Shown in pieces: positions 17,255 to 26,808 of a stretch of 64,000 nucleotides of DNA; within the stretch, counting starts at the first letter, position 1; each line of letters begins with the position of its first letter. The notes under the pieces are model-generated. The model ran no database searches. It had not been told where the DNA came from and saw only the letters and a list, made by a program, of their open reading frames with translations. This stretch comes from Mucilaginibacter sp. SG564 (GTDB lineage Bacteria > Bacteroidota > Bacteroidia > Sphingobacteriales > Sphingobacteriaceae): assembly GCF_013149275.1 (NCBI RefSeq), contig NZ_JABGNA010000011.1:62001-126000 (forward strand), written 5' to 3'. The position numbers and the translations under genes are program-made.

Positions 17255-18214
17255 ATGAATTTATTAAAGTCTTATCTATTATTTACGTTGGGCATATGCA
17301 TGGTAACCTTCGTCTCCTGCAAAAAAACTGAAGCCCAATCTCCCTCCTCTGATTCAATAATACCAACAGCGTCTTCACTTGTCAAGGTTGCATTAGTTCC
17401 GGCTAAAGGAGCATTACTGGGACATTTTTATGGCACTGGTACAATAAATGAAACAGATACCAGGATCGGGAAGCATCCTCAAATTCATCTTTCTTATTAT
17501 GGATGGACAGATCATTGGGCCAAAGATGAAGCCACCACACAGGACTTTACCGACGGACGCATACCTCTGGTTAATTGGGAGCCATTTGATATTAAGTTTA
17601 CAGATATTGTGAATGGTAAATATGACAGTCAGATAAGTCTGCAGGCCGATGAAGCTAAAAGACTTGGCAAACATTTTTTCCTTGACTTTGCTGCCGAAAT
17701 GAATGAGGAAGAAGGTTGGGGTGGCCACAATCCAGATCTTTATATTAAAGCCTACCGACACATTCATGACATCTTCGTCCGCCGCGGCGCTACAAATGTG
17801 GTTTGGGTATGGTGCCCGAATAATGTAGATTCACCTGATGCACCAACTGCTATGCAATACTATCCGGGTGATACTTATGTTGATTGGGTAGGAGCCGATG
17901 GTTATAATTGGGGAACTTCAGATTCAGATCATGAATGGGAAACCTTCTATAACGTTTTTAAAGATATCTATGCAAAAATCACGGCGACCGGCAAACCCGT
18001 AATAATTGGCGAAATGGCCTCAGACGAAGTCGGCGGAGACAAAGCTAAGTGGATATCAGAAGTCATCCCAACTTTAAAAAATCAATTTCCGGCAATTAAA
18101 GCCGTAGTCTGGTTTGATGTAGACAAAGAGCGGCATTGGCAAATCAACAGTAAGCAAAAATCATTGGATGCTTACCGAAATATGGCAAAAGATCCCTACT
18201 TCAACATACCTTAA
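17255..18214 (+). CDS. GH26 lipoprotein, probable mannanase
   Basis: Glycoside hydrolase family 26, mostly endo-beta-1,4-mannanases acting by a retaining mechanism. A lipoprotein signal peptide ends in FVSC with Cys22. The acid/base glutamate is expected at Glu148 (DFAAEMNE) and the nucleophile at Glu253 (IIGEMAS). VVWVWCPN and WVGADGYNWG are typical barrel segments. The ATG at 17255 is preferred to the TTG six bases upstream. The gene is convergent with susD of locus II, so it is a neighbour but not in that operon. Some GH26 members act on beta-1,3-xylan or mixed glucans, so mannan is likely, not certain. Confidence 0.82.
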   Translation: MNLLKSYLLFTLGICMVTFVSCKKTEAQSPSSDSIIPTASSLVKVALVPAKGALLGHFYGTGTINETDTRIGKHPQIHLSYYGWTDHWAKDEATTQDFTDGRIPLVNWEPFDIKFTDIVNGKYDSQISLQADEAKRLGKHFFLDFAAEMNEEEGWGGHNPDLYIKAYRHIHDIFVRRGATNVVWVWCPNNVDSPDAPTAMQYYPGDTYVDWVGADGYNWGTSDSDHEWETFYNVFKDIYAKITATGKPVIIGEMASDEVGGDKAKWISEVIPTLKNQFPAIKAVVWFDVDKERHWQINSKQKSLDAYRNMAKDPYFNIP

Positions 18215-18297
18215 TGTGGCAGGTTCTTAATCAGGTTTAATGATTTCTGCCTGGTTTTAGCATTAAACATTATAAAATCCAGCAGTTGGGCTGTCAA

Positions 18298-18333
18298 TCT
18301 ACAGCGATTGTGTTTAAAGGCAATCGCTGTAGA
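18298..18333. other. Perfect 13-bp stem-loop between convergent genes
   Basis: TCTACAGCGATTG (18298-18310) pairs fully with CAATCGCTGTAGA (18321-18333) around a ten-base loop. Neither side has a T-run, so it is not a standard terminator, although it sits where one is expected, between GH26 and susD of locus II. Confidence 0.6.
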
Positions 18334-18349
18334 TATCCAAATTTACCGA

Positions 18350-20218
18350 TTACCACCCATAGTTCTGCACCAATGCCGGATCAATATTAATCTCTGTTTG
18401 TGGTATAGGCATTAGGTAATGACGGTCTGCAAAAACCCTTGTTTGGTCAACAACGGTTTTGTAAAATACTGCTACGCCTGCGGCTTCACTATTGGAATCA
18501 AAACCGCTAGAACTTAGTTCTGCGGGGGTCGGTCTGGCGTTTAAACCATGCATATTGCCGTTATCAACTGTTTTAGCGATCAGCCAGCGACGCACATCCC
18601 AAAATCGTTGGTTCTCAAAAGCAAATTCCACTCGTTTCTCGTTTTGTATCCTTTTCCGCATACCCTCTTTGGTATTATCAGAGGCGATGATGGGTAGACC
18701 TGGCATAGAAACGCGGCTCCTCACACTATTTATAGCACTATAAACCTCGCTGGTTGGCGCCGGTTGATACTCATTCATCGCTTCAGCATAAATCAAATAC
18801 ATTTCGGCCAGGCGTATCAGCGGAAAATTACGGTTGGCGCTACCGCCCCCTTTTAAATTAACCGACGGATCTGCCCACTTCCTCCAGTTATAACCAGTTT
18901 CACAATTCGTTCCTGGTTTTGGCCATCCGTCGCATCCGCCACCATTATTTCCAAACCACGCAAATTTTAGCGGTCTCGCGTTATTGGTATAATTCCAAAC
19001 GTCATATTGAAAGAATATAGTAGCATAAAATCGGGGATCCCTGTTTTTATACATGTTCGAAATATTTGAAACAGCTGTGTTTTGCACGCCATCCCACAAC
19101 TCACCATTCCAAAAACCGGTAGTTTGATAACCAGACTGAGGATCTGTTATAGGCCGTCCATTGTTCATTTCATAAGCATCAACAAGTTCCTGAAAAACAC
19201 TCATTTTACCATTCCCGTTAACGGCGTTCGCATCCCTTCCATTGGGCATATAAGTACCTTCAAAATCCCGGTTACCTCCTATGATCAGCGGCAGTATGAT
19301 TTCATTATAGTTTCTGCTAAAAAACAACTGTGCGTAATTATCAACGGGATTGGCCGGGTTGGGATTAGACAGTGAATAGGCATTCAGATCCAGGACAGCT
19401 TTTGCGGCATTTGCTGCCAACAACCATTTATTGTTATCGTAGGTTTGCGAAAATAACTGGGTACCGTCGGCATTTTTAATATTGGCATACATTGAATTAC
19501 CATTAAATAAAGGACTCGCAGCGTAAAGTAAAGTACGCGCTTTTAGCGCCAATGCCGCTCCCTTGGTAATCCGTCCATAATCACTTGAACCATTCGCATA
19601 AGATATGGGGAGAATTGCCGCTATCGCATCGCACTCCGACGTGATAAATTTCACTACCTCGTCCACAGAATTCCGTGTCGTTGTAGTAGCGGCCGGGTCG
19701 GTTGGAGTCAACACTTTATTGACCAAAGGCACAGCGCCATACCTTCTGAATAGCTCAAAGTATTGATTGGCCCGTAAGAACCTGGCCTCCGCCTTGTAAA
19801 GAGGTATCCGGGGTTGATAGTAGTCGCGGCGCGAATCCGGGATGGGTGTTTGATCAATGTTGGCCAGAAAAATATTTGCAGAGCGAATATACTGGTAAGC
19901 GCCGCTCCAGATATCAAGCGAGTTATTGGTCGCGTTCCATGCACCGGAATTAAAAGGCAGTTCGGCCACATTTTCCCAGTGATTTTTACATTCATCGGTA
20001 CAGGCGCCCAACACAGTACCGCCGCCGTGAATGAACTGCACATCGCCACTGTTTAACGATGCATATAAATGCGCCCAGGCACTTTCTGCATTTTGAATAT
20101 TATTAAAAACAGCATCTTGGGTAACCAGCTCTGTAGGTACTACATTAAGATACTTTTTACAGGAAGCCAGGCCAATGCAGGCTATGACGATCAGGTATAT
20201 GAATTTCTTGTTTTTCAT
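18350..20218 (-). CDS. SusD/RagB lipoprotein, locus II
   Basis: Substrate-binding surface lipoprotein partner of the SusC encoded just upstream. The signal peptide ends in LASC (Cys near residue 20). Family features are an N-terminal helical repeat region with YKAEARFLRANQYFELFRRY, IRLAEMYLIYAEAMNEY and the C-terminal EKRVEFAFENQRFWDVRRW. At 622 residues it is longer than the locus I, III and V relatives, by loops in the middle. It follows the susC stop by ten bases. The GH26 gene nearby makes a mannan-type glycan a reasonable guess, but only from proximity. Confidence 0.92.
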   Translation of the reverse strand: MKNKKFIYLIVIACIGLASCKKYLNVVPTELVTQDAVFNNIQNAESAWAHLYASLNSGDVQFIHGGGTVLGACTDECKNHWENVAELPFNSGAWNATNNSLDIWSGAYQYIRSANIFLANIDQTPIPDSRRDYYQPRIPLYKAEARFLRANQYFELFRRYGAVPLVNKVLTPTDPAATTTTRNSVDEVVKFITSECDAIAAILPISYANGSSDYGRITKGAALALKARTLLYAASPLFNGNSMYANIKNADGTQLFSQTYDNNKWLLAANAAKAVLDLNAYSLSNPNPANPVDNYAQLFFSRNYNEIILPLIIGGNRDFEGTYMPNGRDANAVNGNGKMSVFQELVDAYEMNNGRPITDPQSGYQTTGFWNGELWDGVQNTAVSNISNMYKNRDPRFYATIFFQYDVWNYTNNARPLKFAWFGNNGGGCDGWPKPGTNCETGYNWRKWADPSVNLKGGGSANRNFPLIRLAEMYLIYAEAMNEYQPAPTSEVYSAINSVRSRVSMPGLPIIASDNTKEGMRKRIQNEKRVEFAFENQRFWDVRRWLIAKTVDNGNMHGLNARPTPAELSSSGFDSNSEAAGVAVFYKTVVDQTRVFADRHYLMPIPQTEINIDPALVQNYGW

Positions 20219-20228
20219 GTCAAATACT

Positions 20229-23200
20229 TTAAAATGTAAATTTCAGGCCGGCGTTGATCACCTTTTGCTGCGGATAGGTACCGGTACCATTATTACTAAT
20301 TTCAGGGTCAAAATTGAAGTCTTTGAGCTTACTCCATGTCAGGAGGTTGATGCCGTTCACAAAAACACGCGCATTATCTATCCCTATACGCTTCATCAAA
20401 TTTGCAGGCAAGGTATAACCCAGCTCAACCGTTTTTAAACGGAGATAATCGGACGAATAGATCCAGAAAGTGGAAGCTTGCTGATTGTTCACATTATCGG
20501 CCGAAGAAATTCTCGGGAACATATAATTGCCATCCGGGTTTGATACTACCCAGTGGTTATTTACAACCTGCTCAAGGGCGCTGGCAAATCTGGAGAATGG
20601 ATATATACCAGATCCAGACAGCAGGGTTGAGCCTCCAAGCCCTCCCTGAAACAATACGCTAACATCAAAATTGGCATAATGATAACCTAATGCCACACCA
20701 AATTGGGATGTGGGATTTGCTACTTTACCAGGCAGATAGCCCGCATCAAGACTGTTAATGATACCGTCGCCGTTAAGGTCTTTGTATTTGATATCACCGG
20801 GCTTGGTAACACCAAGACTGGATTGGGACGGGCTTTTATCTATATCGTCCTGGCTTTTAAATAACCCGATAGCGGTATATCCGTAAATTTCATTAATACT
20901 TGTGCCTTTCAGAGCCTGCCATTCACGCCCAGGATAATCAGGCTGCGCATAGAACAGAATCTTATTGCGAGCATAAGCATAATTAATCGTTATACTGTAC
21001 CCTTGTTTCTTACCGAATTCGTTTCGGTGGGTAAGCGAAATTTCATAACCCCTATTGTCAGTTATTCCTGCGTTGACAGCCGGAATTTGCGGTAAGCCGA
21101 TGAATCCCGGTATCAGCTGTGAAGTTGCCAATATATCATTGCGGCGTTCTTTAAATACATCTGCAGAAACAGTCAGCATTCCTTTCCACAAACTCAAATC
21201 AAGTCCAAGGTTTATTTTCTTAGCTTTTTCCCAGGTCAGTAGTGTGTTCCCGGCCTGCCCCTCCAGATAGCCGTTATAGGTATTTCCATTACTATTGAAG
21301 CCAAAAGTATAACCATTGCCCTGTACCCAGGTGCTTAAATAAAGAAATCTGCTTGATCCGATCTTGTCATTACCAACAAGTCCATAGGAGCCCCGTAATT
21401 TCAGTTGATCAACAAAGCCGAAGGATGAGTTATCTTTTATAAAATGTTCATTGGATACTATCCACCCCGCAGAAAAAGCAGGAAAGAACCCAAACCGATG
21501 ACCCTGAGCAAAGTTTTCGGAGCCGTTATAACCAAAGTTAAATTCCACCAGATAGCGATCGTCATAGGCATAGGCAGCCCGCCCTAAAAGACCCTGGTAT
21601 TTATAGGGCAAACCATTAATGGCATTAGCTACTCCACCGCCTACAGCGTCGAAAAAGCTCGACTGATTATAGATGGCCATGGCTTTGACCGAATGTTTGC
21701 CAAAATCCCGATCATAATTAAGATAAGCTTCCAATACAGTGCGACGCGAACCATTGGCATTTACCTGGTAGTCCAGGGTTCCCTTGCCGTTATTGACTAT
21801 TACATAATGCCCGTTTGTTGCTAAATCTGTCTCTGTATCTGCAACTCCGGGATTTAGCAAATATTGATAGGTGATATTAGATAACGGCCTGTTAACGTTC
21901 CGGAAATTATCGTTATCAAAAGAAAGCCGTACCCGTGTACTCAAACCTTTGGTTAACCAGCCTAAATCCCATTTAAAACCAGCTGTAGATTGCAGTTCGG
22001 TTTCAAAGTTTCTTTGATAACCAGACTGGGTCAAGTCCACGTAAGGAGATTGGTTAGTATTTGGAGCAGCCCCGGGTGAGCCGTCGGGATTGGTTATCGG
22101 ATAGTACCAGGCCGGCGTCTGCTTGATATCATTAAATATCTGCGATGCACTTACCCCAGGGTAGTTTCTGTCATAAACAATGGCTCCCAGGTTAAGCTCA
22201 AGGGTTAGATTTTTGGTAAGGTTTAGGTCGATATTCGAACGAAAGTTGTATTTGTGGGTTATCGCTTGTATATCATACTTGCTTACTGCTTCTTCGTAAT
22301 TATACAAGCCATTTTGCTGAAGGTAAGATAAGGAGATAAAATACCGTGCCTTTTCAGTGCCTCCCGAGACATTCAGATTTCCCTGTCTTAAGTAAGAAAA
22401 GGGCTTCAGCATCGTTTTTGTCCAGTTAACATTGGGATACAGATATTGATATGCCGGATAGGTACGATCCCTATATTTATTCAACCGTACGTCGGAATAA
22501 GTACTCGTGTCTGCGAAAAGACCGTCATTGATCAAGCCTTCTTTATAAAGCTTTCGCCCGGTATAAGAATCAACATATTGAGGTAGGGAGGTTGGTGATT
22601 GCCAGCCATTTTGCGCGGTTGCAGTTATGCGTGATGTACCTATTTTACCCCTTTTTGTAGTAACCAGGATCACCCCGTTGGCGCCTTGGATACCATATAT
22701 AGCAGTTGATGCGGCGTCTTTTAAAATACTTACATTTTCCACCTCGTTAGGATCCAGCCCGCTGAAATCTCTTTGAATACCGTCTACCAGGATCAGCGGT
22801 GCTGAATTATTGGTGGTGCCAAAGCCCCTTATATTCAAATTCGACCCATCTGCTCCGGGCTCGCCGCTATTTTGAACCGCTAATAATCCAGGTAAACGGC
22901 CAGCCAGTGCATTACTTAAGTTAGCAACCGGACTTTGCTGAAGTTCTTTGGTGCCTATGGCTGCTATCGCGCCTGTAACGCGTTCTTTTCGCTGTGTTCC
23001 ATACCCTACAACAACAATTTCCTGTAGCCCTGTTCCGGGACTAAGCGCAATAACCCCAAGATCTTTTGTAACCTGAACCTCCCTGGTTGCATACCCTATA
23101 AAGGATATGACCAGGGTGCTATTACCTGGAATGTTCTTGAAGGCAAATTCCCCTAGATCATTTGTGGTCATGCCCTGTTCGGATCCCTTGATTTTCACAG

Positions 23201-23669
23201 ATGCACCCGGCAGAGGCTTGCCTGTTTCATCCACTACAGTTCCCTTAACATCTATATTGGCCGCTACGGGTTGTTTATCACTGAGGTCCTGCCCTCCTCT
23301 GGCGTTATCGTTACTTTTAATAACCACCGTCTTTTCAGCAAAGTTATAGGATAGCGCCAGTCCTTTTAAACATAGATCAAGCACATCCCTGATATCGGCA
23401 TCTTTAACGTGAATGGATACCGGTGGACAGCTTTGCAACAACTTGTTCTTATAAAAGAAAGTGTAGCCGCTTTGCTTATTGATTTCCTTCAATATTTTCT
23501 CGAGTGATACCCCACTTTCTGACAAGGTGATCTTTTGGGCGAATACGTCTGCTTTAACCTGAAAAGTAAAAGCAATCGTTAACAAAATAATTAGCTTCAT
23601 CAGTAAAAATGTTCTTCGACATAAAAACAGAAACTCGCAGTTTTTTAAACTACGTAGATAAATTTTCAT
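20229..23669 (-). CDS. SusC-type TonB-dependent transporter, locus II
   Basis: Outer-membrane importer of 1146 residues. After a hydrophobic signal segment (about 22-45) come an STN domain (about 48-120, with SLEKILKEINKQSGYTFFYK), a regulatory domain with GKPLPGASVKIKG, and a plug with SILKDAASTAIYGIQGANG. This plug motif is slightly unusual, IQGANG in place of the common SRGANG. The barrel ends in an aromatic residue, KFTF. The ATG at 23669 gives a long positively charged lead; Met24 (ATG at 23600) would be an alternative start with a more compact signal peptide. The STN domain ties it to FecR control. Confidence 0.93.
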   Translation of the reverse strand: MKIYLRSLKNCEFLFLCRRTFLLMKLIILLTIAFTFQVKADVFAQKITLSESGVSLEKILKEINKQSGYTFFYKNKLLQSCPPVSIHVKDADIRDVLDLCLKGLALSYNFAEKTVVIKSNDNARGGQDLSDKQPVAANIDVKGTVVDETGKPLPGASVKIKGSEQGMTTNDLGEFAFKNIPGNSTLVISFIGYATREVQVTKDLGVIALSPGTGLQEIVVVGYGTQRKERVTGAIAAIGTKELQQSPVANLSNALAGRLPGLLAVQNSGEPGADGSNLNIRGFGTTNNSAPLILVDGIQRDFSGLDPNEVENVSILKDAASTAIYGIQGANGVILVTTKRGKIGTSRITATAQNGWQSPTSLPQYVDSYTGRKLYKEGLINDGLFADTSTYSDVRLNKYRDRTYPAYQYLYPNVNWTKTMLKPFSYLRQGNLNVSGGTEKARYFISLSYLQQNGLYNYEEAVSKYDIQAITHKYNFRSNIDLNLTKNLTLELNLGAIVYDRNYPGVSASQIFNDIKQTPAWYYPITNPDGSPGAAPNTNQSPYVDLTQSGYQRNFETELQSTAGFKWDLGWLTKGLSTRVRLSFDNDNFRNVNRPLSNITYQYLLNPGVADTETDLATNGHYVIVNNGKGTLDYQVNANGSRRTVLEAYLNYDRDFGKHSVKAMAIYNQSSFFDAVGGGVANAINGLPYKYQGLLGRAAYAYDDRYLVEFNFGYNGSENFAQGHRFGFFPAFSAGWIVSNEHFIKDNSSFGFVDQLKLRGSYGLVGNDKIGSSRFLYLSTWVQGNGYTFGFNSNGNTYNGYLEGQAGNTLLTWEKAKKINLGLDLSLWKGMLTVSADVFKERRNDILATSQLIPGFIGLPQIPAVNAGITDNRGYEISLTHRNEFGKKQGYSITINYAYARNKILFYAQPDYPGREWQALKGTSINEIYGYTAIGLFKSQDDIDKSPSQSSLGVTKPGDIKYKDLNGDGIINSLDAGYLPGKVANPTSQFGVALGYHYANFDVSVLFQGGLGGSTLLSGSGIYPFSRFASALEQVVNNHWVVSNPDGNYMFPRISSADNVNNQQASTFWIYSSDYLRLKTVELGYTLPANLMKRIGIDNARVFVNGINLLTWSKLKDFNFDPEISNNGTGTYPQQKVINAGLKFTF

Positions 23670-23760
23670 AGCTTCGTTAGGTTTTTGGTTGGGTTAAAAA
23701 GTAAACTGAGTAGGTTTTCTATAAATCTCAAAGCCAGAAACTTCCGCGCAAGCGGACTTA

Positions 23761-23786
23761 GCCGGTTGTGTTAGCGCACTACCGGC
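23761..23786 (-). other. Hairpin between fecR and susC, locus II
   Basis: GCCGGT (23761-23766) pairs with ACCGGC (23781-23786), continued inward by GTG with CAC after one mismatch. It lies 91 bases upstream of the susC start, the position held by hairpins in loci I, III and V. No T-run follows on the transcribed strand. Confidence 0.55.
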
Positions 23787-23909
23787 ATTTTTGTTCAGGG
23801 AGATTCTTGTGGGAGTTTTTCTAGTATTTTTCTTTCTTCATATAAATGAGGTTTTGTGGTTTATAATTGGTTATTGATTCTGAGGTTACAATCAGCAAAT
23901 CAAAAGCGG

Positions 23910-25067
23910 CTATGATGAAACGATCAGTTTTCGACCGCTCACTTTTATATGGATATCATCAAGTGTGAGAATTTTGATCACGTCAGAAAATGATGCGTTC
24001 CTGGGTATTTCTCCACTATAGGTATCTTTACCTATCGGCCCCTGATAAACCACATCAATATCATACCACCTGGAAATTTTACGCATTACATCTTGGATAT
24101 CAGCATTCCTGAATAAGATCACCCCCTTTTTCCAGGCGGTATAATCTTCTGCCGCAACGGTCACTTTAGCAATTTGACCATTTCCGAAAATGGCTTGTTC
24201 ATTCGGTTCGATAGCAAGCGCGCCACCACTCGATAAGGCCAGCCGATTCTTTCCATAGACTTCAACACGGCCTTCCAGCAGGGTAGTTTTAATTACCCCC
24301 TCCTCCTGGTAAGCGTTGACGTTGAAATGCGTTCCTAATACCTGTACCACCTGCCCGGCGCTGAGCACTTTAAACGGTCTGCCCGCATCATGGACCACTT
24401 CAAAATAGGCCTCCCCTGACAATTCCACAACTCTTTCGGTTTTCGTAAAATCAACAGGAAATCTGATTGTACTGGCCGCATTCAACCAAACTTTCGTTCC
24501 ATCAGACATGACCAGTTGATATTTTCCTCCCCGAGGCGTTGACATGACATTATAAAGCAGGGACGAGTGAAAAGATCCGGATGTATTTTTTTTATAAAAT
24601 AGCGTGCTATCAGCATAATTTTCAGCGGTAACGTTGTTTTGTGTAAACAATTCCCCTTTCTTTGAACTGTCAAGCGCTATTTGCCTACCGTCTGCGAGTA
24701 TTAGGATCGCCTTATTGTCGCCCGGCTTAATGGTGCTTTTATTACTGGCCAATTCATAAGGCATAGTATCTTTTGCTCTGAAATATTTTTTGCTAATAAA
24801 TAGCCCGCTGAGCACAAGAACCAGAATTGCCGCTGCCGCAGACAAATAGACCAACCTAAGCTTTCTGACTTGGTTTGTAGAGATTCTGGTATGCAGATCT
24901 TCTTTAAGCCGTTTTTCTATTTTTTCCTTACTTCCAAATTCTGGTAGCCAGGGAATATCAGACAGGTCGAAGCTATCCCTGTATTCTTCAAACATTTTTT
25001 GCTCTTCCGGCGTACAATTGCCAGACGTGCATCGCTCGTATAATTTTTTAAATTCTTCGTAAGACAT
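23910..25067 (-). CDS. FecR-type anti-sigma factor, locus II
   Basis: Membrane-spanning regulator of the divergent ECF sigma factor. A cytoplasmic N-terminal part with the CTSGNCTPEE pattern (about residues 12-21) is followed by a membrane segment near 80-97, the FecR domain (GDNKAILILADGRQI, GTKVWLNAASTIRFP, GEAYFEV, VLGTHFNVNAYQ) and a C-terminal DUF4974 domain (KISRWYDIDVVYQG). I choose the ATG at 25067 over the TTG at 25094, because it directly precedes the conserved SYEEFKKLYE opening and lies 18 bases after a TATGTG-N20-TCTATA element shared with locus V. Confidence 0.9.
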   Translation of the reverse strand: MSYEEFKKLYERCTSGNCTPEEQKMFEEYRDSFDLSDIPWLPEFGSKEKIEKRLKEDLHTRISTNQVRKLRLVYLSAAAAILVLVLSGLFISKKYFRAKDTMPYELASNKSTIKPGDNKAILILADGRQIALDSSKKGELFTQNNVTAENYADSTLFYKKNTSGSFHSSLLYNVMSTPRGGKYQLVMSDGTKVWLNAASTIRFPVDFTKTERVVELSGEAYFEVVHDAGRPFKVLSAGQVVQVLGTHFNVNAYQEEGVIKTTLLEGRVEVYGKNRLALSSGGALAIEPNEQAIFGNGQIAKVTVAAEDYTAWKKGVILFRNADIQDVMRKISRWYDIDVVYQGPIGKDTYSGEIPRNASFSDVIKILTLDDIHIKVSGRKLIVSS

Positions 25068-25085
25068 GGTTATAACGGTTACTCT

Positions 25086-25117
25086 TATAGACAACTATTT
25101 CAGGAAGAACTCACATA
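25086..25117 (-). promoter_or_regulatory. Candidate ECF promoter of fecR, locus II
   Basis: On the minus strand TATGTG (25117-25112) and TCTATA (25091-25086) are exactly 20 bases apart. The same two hexamers with the same spacing occur before fecR in locus V, and both are followed by TAACCG. The divergent sigma gene starts at 25237. Confidence 0.5.
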
Positions 25118-25236
25118 CTTTTTTACTTTTTTTAGATTTTTTTACACATACCTTGAATAGCATCCCCAGAAACCGTCCACAATTAAAGTTTGTTATTAAA
25201 TTGCGAGGTTGAAGTGTACATTTAAGACCAACTAAA

Positions 25237-25845
25237 ATGAACCACCCCTTACCAACAGACGAAGAATTATTTGAAGCAGTTAAGCGCAATGACAAAAAAG
25301 CGTTTAACTTGTTGTATGCACGGTATTGGGCATTAATCTATAAAAAAACTTTTTCTTACCTGCATGATACCGATGCCTGTATGGCTATCGTCAACGATAT
25401 TTTTGTTAACATCTGGGAAAAGAGAGAAGCGCTGAACATTATCACTTTCAAAAATTATCTGACTTCTGCTGCCCGCTACCGGGTGTACAATTTCATCAAA
25501 GCGAATCATGCTTCTCCCCTAACCTATGTTCAGGATTATCAAAAATTGGATGATTTGAGTGTAGTATATAATCATGCTGAAAGCAATATCCAGACAATCG
25601 AATTAAGCAGCGACTTGGAGAAATTGCTGGACAGGCTGCCTGCGCGATGCAGGGAAATATTTTTGTTGAGCAGGGTGAATAACCTGACGAATACAGAAAT
25701 TGCAGATAAACTATCCATTTCGAAAAGAGCTGTCGAAAATCAAATCTCATTGGCATTGCGATTCCTAAAGCCATATTTTAAACACTATCCGACCGTGTTG
25801 CTCCTTGCAAAACTGTTCGTTCTACATTCGAAATTCCCGTTATAG
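25237..25845 (+). CDS. ECF sigma factor, locus II
   Basis: Extracytoplasmic-function sigma factor, transcribed away from its FecR partner. Region 2 contains FNLLYARYWALIYKKTFSYL and the core-binding VNDIFVNIWEKR. Region 4 contains EIFLLSRVNN and the helix-turn-helix TNTEIADKLSISKRAVENQI. It closely resembles the locus V sigma factor in both regions, which fits their shared divergent layout. The C-terminus is hydrophobic (VLLLAKLFVL). Start: the ATG at 25237 follows an AT-rich leader; a TACATTTA box about 20 bases upstream may be its -7 element. Confidence 0.92.
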   Translation: MNHPLPTDEELFEAVKRNDKKAFNLLYARYWALIYKKTFSYLHDTDACMAIVNDIFVNIWEKREALNIITFKNYLTSAARYRVYNFIKANHASPLTYVQDYQKLDDLSVVYNHAESNIQTIELSSDLEKLLDRLPARCREIFLLSRVNNLTNTEIADKLSISKRAVENQISLALRFLKPYFKHYPTVLLLAKLFVLHSKFPL

Positions 25846-26167
25846 TTCATTGAGATTAAGTAATACAAAGGTTGTATCCTGACGTGTAGTTATAGCGTCT
25901 CGCCCCAAGGCCACTCGATTCAACCATTGGTGCGACCATTGAATCAGCTATCCGGGATTTAGCAAAAAAGGATTATGAAAATGCTCCCTTTTTAGATTAC
26001 TGCCAATTTCGCTTAGTCTTATGACAAATTCGCAAAATTTTAATTGGTAAACATTTACCAACTTTATAAACCATTATATACTTTTTATTGCTACACCCTT
26101 ATTAATACTAAACATGTACCCGGCAACAAATAGCCGGCTATATACCCTGATTGTTTAAAAATATTGT
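25846..26167. other. Spacer between two sigma genes
   Basis: No gene. It separates the sigma gene of locus II from that of locus III. Two structures stand out: a hairpin-forming repeat GATTCAA (25917-25923) with TTGAATC (25939-25945), and a compact palindrome at 26044-26061. Confidence 0.5.
26044..26061. promoter_or_regulatory. Operator-like palindrome upstream of locus III
   Basis: TTGGTAAA (26044-26051) and TTTACCAA (26054-26061) form a perfect 8-bp inverted repeat with a CA spacer, 107 bases before the locus III sigma gene. Its size fits a dimeric repressor or activator site. No regulator gene other than sigma/FecR lies next to it. Confidence 0.4.
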
Positions 26168-26740
26168 ATGTCTAATCATCACGCTTATTCGGATAAAGAA
26201 TTGGCCTATCTGTTAAAGGATAGTGATGAAATGGCCTTTACAGAAATTTATCACCGGTTTTATGGCGTGCTTTACCACCATGCCTATAAAAGCTTGCCCG
26301 ATTCCGAAGCGGTAAAGGATGTGCTCCAGGAGGTCTTTGTATATTTATGGAACAACCGCGACAGTATAAACCCAGAAGATAATCTTGCTGCTTACCTGTA
26401 TACATCTGTACGAAATAAGGTGTTGAACAACTTCAGGCATTTGAAAATTAAAAAAGATTATATCGCGTCATTTCAAAATTACCTGGATAGTAATAGTCAA
26501 CCCGAAGCAGATGAGGCTATTCGCATAAAACAACTTATTGCCATTGTTGAAGCAGAAATAACGAAGCTTCCGGCACAAATGAGGCTCATATTTCAGATGA
26601 GCAGAAACAACCATCTTTCGCACCAGGAAATCGCTGATCAGCTTAATCTCAGCGTGTTGACCGTTAGAAAACAGGTTAATAACTCATTGAAAATTTTAAG
26701 ATTAAAACTGGGAAGTAAATTTTTTTTTCTTTTTTTATAA
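26168..26740 (+). CDS. ECF sigma factor, locus III
   Basis: Extracytoplasmic-function sigma factor at the head of the only all-plus-strand locus in the window. Region 2: AFTEIYHRFYGVLYHHAY and VKDVLQEVFVYLWNNRDS. Region 4: LPAQMRLIFQMSRNNHLS and the helix-turn-helix HQEIADQLNLSVLTVRKQVN. It is closer in style to the common SusC-associated group, with the partner fecR downstream in the same direction. It ends with a very hydrophobic FFFLFL. The fecR gene begins 68 bases after its stop. Confidence 0.92.
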   Translation: MSNHHAYSDKELAYLLKDSDEMAFTEIYHRFYGVLYHHAYKSLPDSEAVKDVLQEVFVYLWNNRDSINPEDNLAAYLYTSVRNKVLNNFRHLKIKKDYIASFQNYLDSNSQPEADEAIRIKQLIAIVEAEITKLPAQMRLIFQMSRNNHLSHQEIADQLNLSVLTVRKQVNNSLKILRLKLGSKFFFLFL

Positions 26741-26808
26741 TTCATCTACTCCCTACACCTTCCTGAAGTGCATATAGCGTAATAAGGGCTCTCACTCCTT
26801 AACCAATT

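Noticed and set aside
17255..18214. GH26 as a member of the locus II operon
   Set aside because: It is on the opposite strand and convergent; a shared substrate is possible but cotranscription is not.
18298..18333. 13-bp stem-loop as a bidirectional terminator
   Set aside because: The stem is perfect, but neither strand has a T-run after it; listed only as a stem-loop.
26104..26113. AATACTAAAC near the locus III sigma gene as a fourth copy of the locus IV operator
   Set aside because: Only ten AT-rich bases match, without the paired site or promoter spacing seen in copies 1-3.
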